Source: Deltaproteobacteria bacterium | Lineage (GTDB): Bacteria > Desulfobacterota > Syntrophia > Syntrophales > UBA2210 | DNA: 37,238 bases | Direction of reading: 5' to 3' | Assembly (NCBI GenBank): GCA_019313385.1 | Contig: JAFDBG010000006.1 | Location: 1 to 37,238 of the forward strand | Position numbers and translations under genes: made by a program | The notes under the pieces: generated by a model | What the model was told of the DNA's origin: nothing | Seen by the model: the letters and a program-made list of their open reading frames with translations, nothing else | Database searches by the model: none | Part shown: in pieces, positions 32,169-37,238 of the stretch | Layout of the letters: every line of letters starts with the position of its first letter | How positions within the stretch are numbered: the stretch's first letter is position 1

Positions 32169-35045
32169 ATGTCAGCTCCCAAAGACATACAAGAGCTTGT
32201 TGATCGTTTTGACCGCAATCTGGATACCTATCGGTCAGGCCGTTACAATGAGGCCCAGGTTCGACAGGAATTCATCAATCCCTTCTTCAATGCCCTCGGG
32301 TGGGATATTTACAACAGGCAGGGCTACGCGGAGGCCTACAAGGATGTAATCCATGAGGATGCCATCAAAGTAGGCAGCGCTACAAAGGCCCCCGATTACT
32401 GTTTCCGCATCGGAGGGACACGCAAATTCTTTCTGGAGGCAAAAAAGCCGTCAGTCAACATTAAAGAAGATATCCACCCGGCCTACCAGCTTCGCCGATA
32501 TGCCTGGTCAGCCAAGCTACCCCTCAGTATCCTGACCGATTTTGAAGAACTTGCCATCTATGACTGCCGAATCAAACCGGTCAAAACCGACAGGCCTTCA
32601 ACGGCGCGCACCCTTTATTTTACTTACAATGAATATATTGACCGCTGGGATGAAATCGCCTCCATCTTCTCCCGTGAAGCCGTCCTTAAAGGTTCTTTTG
32701 ACAGGTATGTCGAATCCAGCAGGGCAAAGCGCGGCACAGCCGGAGTGGATGCCGCCTTTCTCGAAGAGATTGAACGCTGGCGGGAAACACTTGCCAGAAA
32801 CATCGCCCTGCGGAATCCAGGCCTGACAATCCGCGAACTGAATTTTGCCGTCCAGCGCACCATTGATCGTATAATCTTTCTCCGCATCTGTGAAGACCGG
32901 GGAATCGAGGATTATGGCCGGCTTATGACCCTGCGAAACGGCAGTCAGGCCTACCAGCGATTGTGCCAGCTCTTCCAGCAGGCCGATGATCGTTATAACT
33001 CAGGCCTTTTCCATTTCAGGAAGGAAAAGGATCGAACCTCTTCCCCTGATGATCTCACACTTGATATCGCAATTGACGACAAAACCCTCAGGGATATCTT
33101 CACAAATCTCTATTACCCAGACAGTCCCTACGAATTTTCCGTTCTTCCAGCAGATATTCTGGGGCAGGTCTATGAGCAATTTCTGGGAAAAGTAATCCGC
33201 CTGACGTCGGGTCACCGTGCTGTTGTAGAGGAAAAACTGGAGGTAAAAAAGGCAGGCGGCATTTATTACACGCCAACATACATTGTTGATTATATTGTAA
33301 AGCAAACTATCGGCAAGCTGGTTGGGGGCAAGAAGCCCGGTCCTCGCGGGGCCGTCAGCGGACTGAAGATTCTGGACCCGGCCTGCGGTTCGGGCTCTTT
33401 TTTGATAGGCGCTTATCAATATCTCCTCGACTGGCACCGGGATCAATACATAGAAGATGGCCCGGAGAAATGGGCCAAGGGGCGCAAGCCTCGCCTCTAT
33501 CAGGGACCCGGCGGTAACTGGCGGCTTACCACCGACGAACGGAAGCGTATTCTTCTCAACAATATCTATGGCGTAGACATCGACGCCCAGGCAGTGGAAG
33601 TAACAAAGCTTTCCCTCCTTCTCAAAGTGCTGGAAGACGAAAGCGCCGAAACAATCGGAAAAACACTCGAACTGTTCCAGGAACGCGCCCTGCCCGACAT
33701 GGGAAACAACATCAAATGCGGCAATTCCCTCATCGGTCCCGACTTCTATGAAGGACAACAGACGAACTTTCTCGATGAAGAAGAGATGTACCGCGTCAAT
33801 GTTTTTGACTGGGAAACTGAATTTTCCGAAATTATGCAAGCAGGGGGCTTCGATGCGGTAATCGGGAATCCGCCATATGGTATCCCATTTAATAAAAAGG
33901 ATTCGATTTATCTTTCAAATCGCTATCCACATACCCGCAAATTTCCCGATAGTTACTGCTATTTCATAATAAAATGTTTACAACTTATTCGCAAAAATGG
34001 CTTTCTTTCGCTTATAGTGCCCAACACTTTTTGTGATTTAGAAAGCTGCAACGAATTTAGATTTTGGCTTTTAAAAAACTATTCAATGATTGAGGTTTGG
34101 CAGTCAGGCTGGACTTTCAAATCTGCTATTGTGGATACGCTTGTGTTTGTTACCGGTAATAGTAAACCTGATTCCGAAGCCGTCTTAAATATCAGTGTTC
34201 ATGAAAGAGCGTATAAACGAAAGCTTTCTACTTTCTTGTCCAACGATTTGAATAAAATAGACTATCGTAATTCGGAAGAAGATAGAAAGTTGCTTAATAA
34301 AGTACTTAATGACAGGATTCTTTTAGGAGATATTGCCATTGTTAAAGCCGGCGTTAAACTTTACGAGAAAGGAAAGGGTGATCCGCCGCAAACAGATAAG
34401 ACTTTGAAAGAAAGACCTCACACAGTAAAAGGCAATAGACCGACTGGATGGCAAAAACTATATCGCGGTAAGAACATAGAAAGATATGCAATTTCAGAAG
34501 GCGATGAATTTGTTAATTATGGTCCTTGGCTCGCGGCACCGCGCAACTCAAAACTTTTCGAAAAAATTAAAATTTTAATGAGGCGCACTGATGATCGTAT
34601 TTTAGCTTGCATAGACGGTGATTCAGCTATTGCTGTTAATTCATGTCACGTAATATCATTAAAGAAAGAAATTAATCTAAGTCTCTTATATGTCTTAGGT
34701 TTAATCAATTCTAGATTGATACAAAAGATTTTTGCATTGCAGAATCCACAGATGGTTAATAAGGTATTTGCTGAAATTAAAGTCATCTATGTCGAAAGAT
34801 TCCCCATTTGCACTATCGACTTCTCCGACCCCGCTGACAAGGCCCGCCACGACCGGATGGTCGAACTCGTCGAACAGATGCTTGATCTCAAAAAACAACT
34901 GGCCGAAGCCAAGGAACCCCAGACAAAAACCGTCCTCCAGCGCCGGATTGAAACCACAGACCGGCAAATTGACCGACTGGTTTATGAATTATATCGCCTG
35001 ACAACCGAAGAGATTGCCATTGTGGAGGACAGTGCGGAAAAATGA
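32169..35045 (+). CDS. Type IIG restriction-modification enzyme (Eco57I-like nuclease/methyltransferase fusion)
   Basis: A 958-residue single-chain restriction and modification protein. The N-terminal nuclease has a PD-(D/E)xK arrangement: D76 in APDYCFRIGG, E90 and K92 in FFLEAKKP. A helical linker follows (about 190-380). The N6-adenine methyltransferase has AdoMet motif I DPACGSGSFLIG (about residue 402) and catalytic motif IV NPPYG (about 568). The C-terminal part (about 570-880) is the target recognition domain, with a coiled end (LVEQMLDLKKQLAEAKEP). A good AAGGTGG site precedes the ATG. It overlaps the next gene by four bases. Visible base composition falls in the recognition domain. 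Confidence 0.9.
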   Translation: MSAPKDIQELVDRFDRNLDTYRSGRYNEAQVRQEFINPFFNALGWDIYNRQGYAEAYKDVIHEDAIKVGSATKAPDYCFRIGGTRKFFLEAKKPSVNIKEDIHPAYQLRRYAWSAKLPLSILTDFEELAIYDCRIKPVKTDRPSTARTLYFTYNEYIDRWDEIASIFSREAVLKGSFDRYVESSRAKRGTAGVDAAFLEEIERWRETLARNIALRNPGLTIRELNFAVQRTIDRIIFLRICEDRGIEDYGRLMTLRNGSQAYQRLCQLFQQADDRYNSGLFHFRKEKDRTSSPDDLTLDIAIDDKTLRDIFTNLYYPDSPYEFSVLPADILGQVYEQFLGKVIRLTSGHRAVVEEKLEVKKAGGIYYTPTYIVDYIVKQTIGKLVGGKKPGPRGAVSGLKILDPACGSGSFLIGAYQYLLDWHRDQYIEDGPEKWAKGRKPRLYQGPGGNWRLTTDERKRILLNNIYGVDIDAQAVEVTKLSLLLKVLEDESAETIGKTLELFQERALPDMGNNIKCGNSLIGPDFYEGQQTNFLDEEEMYRVNVFDWETEFSEIMQAGGFDAVIGNPPYGIPFNKKDSIYLSNRYPHTRKFPDSYCYFIIKCLQLIRKNGFLSLIVPNTFCDLESCNEFRFWLLKNYSMIEVWQSGWTFKSAIVDTLVFVTGNSKPDSEAVLNISVHERAYKRKLSTFLSNDLNKIDYRNSEEDRKLLNKVLNDRILLGDIAIVKAGVKLYEKGKGDPPQTDKTLKERPHTVKGNRPTGWQKLYRGKNIERYAISEGDEFVNYGPWLAAPRNSKLFEKIKILMRRTDDRILACIDGDSAIAVNSCHVISLKKEINLSLLYVLGLINSRLIQKIFALQNPQMVNKVFAEIKVIYVERFPICTIDFSDPADKARHDRMVELVEQMLDLKKQLAEAKEPQTKTVLQRRIETTDRQIDRLVYELYRLTTEEIAIVEDSAEK

Positions 35046-36871
35046 GTGAACTACTCAAATTATTATTGGGAGCAGCGTTTTCCCTGCTTGCAACTTTGCT
35101 CGTAGCTTTGCTCGCACCTCTTTGGCAAAGCAAAAGACACCAGAACTATATTTTACTTTCGGTATTTCTGTTCTGCATAATTTTAGCGTTCTTTTTCTCA
35201 GGTTTTTTCGCGGGATGGATAACATCCATTCTCCTTGCTCTATTGGCGATTTATACTTTTGTCGCATACCATGCCGCGACAAGACCGATCTTTCCTGAAA
35301 CCTCAGTGATTGCTCAGTTGGCAGATCTCGTCAGAGAAGGCAGATATACAGAAATTGAGAAACGATTCCCCCAAAGACCTCTTTATATCAGGGGCATACC
35401 GGGCAGGATAAAATGGAATTTACTTTGGGCCAGAAAGCTCATGACGCAAGAGCAACCGAGATTAAGGGATGCCTACGAAATGTATTCCGAGCTTTTGAGC
35501 TTCCCCCTGCTCGAAAAAGAGGAAAATAATATCAGATTGAATCAGGTTCTTGTGCTTTTCCTGCTCGGAGATACAAATAAAGCGAAATCTATTTTTGAGC
35601 GAACGAAGCAAAAAATTGATCAAGATAAATACTATGAAATTCTTTATTTGCAGTCTTTGTTTGATGAAAGAGTAGGCGCATTTGAAAAAGCGAGGCAGAG
35701 CTTATTATCAGCAGTGGGTGAACACGACAATGTCAAAGATATACAATTGGCAAGAATTTATAACAATCTTGGGCGCATGGAGAAACTACTCGGGAATACT
35801 ACCAATACTTCTCACTATTACCGCAAATCAGCAGAACTTGCCCACCATTTTAAAGAAAAACATCTCATTCATATTGCTTACCCAAACCTCATAGACACTT
35901 ATCTACTTAATGGTGATACCCAAAATGCTGTTTCATTTTTGGATGAATATTCCAATCTGATCGACAAAAATAATATCGATGATCTGCTTAAATTCAACAA
36001 CTATAAGCTTGAATATGCAAGGCAGACAAAAAACAAAATACTCATGTTAGATACACTGACACAGGGAAGAATTGAAATTTTGCCAAAGATTTCTGCCACA
36101 AAACAGCTTGTGTTTGAAATTAGCGAACTTAGGATTAGATGGAATAGTGGATGCGGATGGTTGGAAAAACTGTTTTGGGTGAGACATTGTTTGCCGGAAT
36201 ATCTCAAATTAGAATTTCCTGCTCGTCACATTGCGCTCAAGGAAATTTTTAACATTTTGCGTGATCTTGCAAAAACGAACAATTTAGGACCGTTCACAGG
36301 CCTGTTTTCACAACTGATAGATCTCATGGGACAGTCCAACGATGATATAGACCGGTATGTTCGTGATCTGCCAGATTATTGTGTTAATGAACGTTGTTTT
36401 TGGGAAAAAGAAAAAGCATTTTTGCGTAAAGTTCAGAAAACCGATGAACCCCAAATAAACCTGATAGACTTTTATGAAGGTATATTTGAACATTTACGCA
36501 ATATCAAGGACATCCAACTTCAATACGGGAATCCACTGCCAGCCATTGAAGCAGATTTAAACATTGCAGATGAATGTATGGGAGTAGCTCAAGAAATCCG
36601 TGATATAGCCGTCATAAATTATTTGCGAAAAAACATGCAGGAACACTTGGACAATGCCTGCAAGGATTTTGAAAAATTCCGGCGAAGCCCGGCCTCAAAG
36701 GAGTATATTGTGCGTATCGCCAAGTATGCCCTTTTTCTGGACGACAAAGAACGAGCCAGGGAATATTTCGATGATTTTGTCCGATCAAAAATCAGCATCT
36801 ATCATTATGCAGCCTGGATACAGCAGTATTATAAGGAATTGGATAGCGAATTCCGGGAATGCAATACTTAA
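35042..36871 (+). CDS. Membrane-anchored helical-repeat (TPR-like) protein coupled to the restriction enzyme
   Basis: 609 residues. Two or three membrane helices at the N-terminus (about 4-28 and 36-75, rich in Leu, Phe, Ala) are followed by a soluble all-helical part with TPR-like spacing. Examples are NNLGRMEKLLGNTTNTSHYY and LIDTYLLNGDTQNAVSFLDE, and near the end YALFLDDKERAREYFDDF. No catalytic motif is seen. The ATG overlaps the methylase stop (ATGA), so it is co-translated with the type IIG enzyme. It could be a membrane-localised partner or regulator of the restriction system, or a passenger gene. Low-GC codon use resembles the recognition domain of the methylase and differs from the housekeeping genes, which suggests transfer. 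Confidence 0.75.
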   Translation: MSELLKLLLGAAFSLLATLLVALLAPLWQSKRHQNYILLSVFLFCIILAFFFSGFFAGWITSILLALLAIYTFVAYHAATRPIFPETSVIAQLADLVREGRYTEIEKRFPQRPLYIRGIPGRIKWNLLWARKLMTQEQPRLRDAYEMYSELLSFPLLEKEENNIRLNQVLVLFLLGDTNKAKSIFERTKQKIDQDKYYEILYLQSLFDERVGAFEKARQSLLSAVGEHDNVKDIQLARIYNNLGRMEKLLGNTTNTSHYYRKSAELAHHFKEKHLIHIAYPNLIDTYLLNGDTQNAVSFLDEYSNLIDKNNIDDLLKFNNYKLEYARQTKNKILMLDTLTQGRIEILPKISATKQLVFEISELRIRWNSGCGWLEKLFWVRHCLPEYLKLEFPARHIALKEIFNILRDLAKTNNLGPFTGLFSQLIDLMGQSNDDIDRYVRDLPDYCVNERCFWEKEKAFLRKVQKTDEPQINLIDFYEGIFEHLRNIKDIQLQYGNPLPAIEADLNIADECMGVAQEIRDIAVINYLRKNMQEHLDNACKDFEKFRRSPASKEYIVRIAKYALFLDDKERAREYFDDFVRSKISIYHYAAWIQQYYKELDSEFRECNT

Positions 36872-36939
36872 TAAAAATCTGTGAGAGACCTCAAGTACAA
36901 TGAGTGGAAACTAGGGAAACTAGGGGCAGCGCCCATTAT

Positions 36940-37010
36940 TTATAACCAGCGGCTCCACATGGACCGTCAGGGCCTGCGGCCCTTCCGACCAGTGAGCCGC
37001 GGCGTTATGC
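36940..37010 (+). other. Integron attC-like recombination site
   Basis: Seventy-one bases begin TTATAAC and end GTTATGC (R-box pair). The arms pair as ATAAC/GTTAT, then an unpaired spacer (CA against GGC), then GCGGCTC/GAGCCGC. Beyond that, two bases are extrahelical on one arm only (C36956 and A36959, i.e. G and T on the bottom strand), with AC/GT and TGG/CCA between and after them. The tip is a small hairpin AGGGCC-TGC-GGCCCT. This is the full attC plan: R and L boxes, central spacer, extrahelical G and T, variable tip. The R boxes depart from RYYYAAC/GTTRRRY at a few positions. No integrase gene is in the window. Confidence 0.65.
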
Positions 37011-37095
37011 CCAAGATTATAAAAGATATTTCCTATCCTTTCTTCATGTGATATTATACCAAGGTAAGATAAGATCGCGTTGAGGAGGTTGTGAT

Positions 37096-37140
37096 ATGGA
37101 AACAAAGCTAAAAATGGTCTATTGGAAAGTAACCGTCTGA
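37096..37140 (+). CDS. 14-codon ORF after the attC-like site, remnant or truncated cassette gene
   Basis: A GAGGAGG site and ATG open METKLKMVYWKVTV and stop. The first ten residues recall the start of HicB-type antitoxins, common cassette passengers, but the frame breaks at once. The rest of the 367 bases after the helical-repeat gene, other than this and the attC-like site, shows no gene; the window ends before any downstream feature. Confidence 0.25.
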   Translation: METKLKMVYWKVTV

Positions 37141-37238
37141 CCAACCCATCTTGGAACTTGTTTTCAGGTGGGATAGGATGCGACAGTTGGTGAGAGATTC
37201 CCCCTGCGGTTCTTTGACAAAATAATCAGGAAAAGGTT

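Noticed and set aside
33000-33839. 279-codon minus-strand open frame within the restriction-modification gene
   Set aside because: Antisense to the conserved methyltransferase core; composition is a mirror of that gene and no start context is seen.
37180-37238. The final bases (GCGGTTCTTTGACAAAATAATCAGG) recall leader sequences that precede some CRISPR arrays
   Set aside because: No repeat or spacer is visible before the window ends and there is no cas gene nearby; the resemblance is too loose to report.

Overview
The window is a bacterial chromosome segment of roughly balanced base composition. Gene content (glycine cleavage cluster with split P protein, mannose-family PTS beside pyrimidine genes, TonB system, DUF6485-type small Cys protein, lipoproteins) suggests an anaerobic Gram-negative, most likely a member of the Desulfobacterota (former Deltaproteobacteria). 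That placement is inference; no rRNA or tRNA gene is visible.

Layout. (1) 1-1319: minus-strand TetR regulator overlapping the start of a CmpB-type membrane protein cut by the window edge, and a double TM2-domain protein. (2) 1458-5883: a plus-strand, tightly coupled run of a small membrane protein, a catalytic M16 zinc peptidase, a non-catalytic lipoprotein M16 partner and an M20 peptidase. (3) 5893-7804: minus-strand tsaD-ksgA. (4) 7931-14959: plus-strand operon nadB-gcvT-gcvH-gcvPA-gcvPB-lipA, i.e. aspartate oxidase followed by the whole glycine cleavage system except the L protein, plus the lipoyl synthase that arms GcvH. (5) 14960-17190: accessory stretch with degenerate coding fragments, small conserved hypotheticals, an HU/IHF protein, a small membrane protein and a DUF6485-like Cys-rich protein. 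(6) 17401-25182: an island of a ResB-like protein, a CcsA-like protein lacking key heme-handling residues, a lipoprotein with two SUOX-like domains, ExbD, ExbB, TonB, a TonB-dependent receptor and, divergently, a WtpA/ModA-type tungstate/molybdate binding protein. The island lies between two diverged direct repeats (17149-17277 and 25285-25414), each carrying the 3' ends of the same convergent gene pair (DUF6485-like gene and lpd). (7) 25355-31004: minus-strand lpdA, pyrD, pyrK, rimI and PTS IIC, IIB, IIA; an 8-nt-period inverted satellite separates lpdA from pyrD. (8) 31145-31966: Nudix hydrolase and a small hypothetical. (9) 32169-37238: a type IIG (Eco57I-like) restriction-modification protein translationally coupled to a membrane-anchored helical-repeat protein, followed by a sequence that folds like an integron attC site.

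How parts fit: lpdA probably supplies the missing L protein for GcvTHP, and LipA lipoylates GcvH. The island at 17-25 kb looks like an outer-membrane-to-periplasm uptake route: receptor, TonB-ExbB-ExbD energiser and oxyanion-binding protein. It also carries an unusual ResB/CcsA/SUOX-like membrane module whose role I cannot name from known systems. This module, the flanking repeats, the attC-like element and the restriction enzyme/repeat-protein pair are the parts most worth following up.
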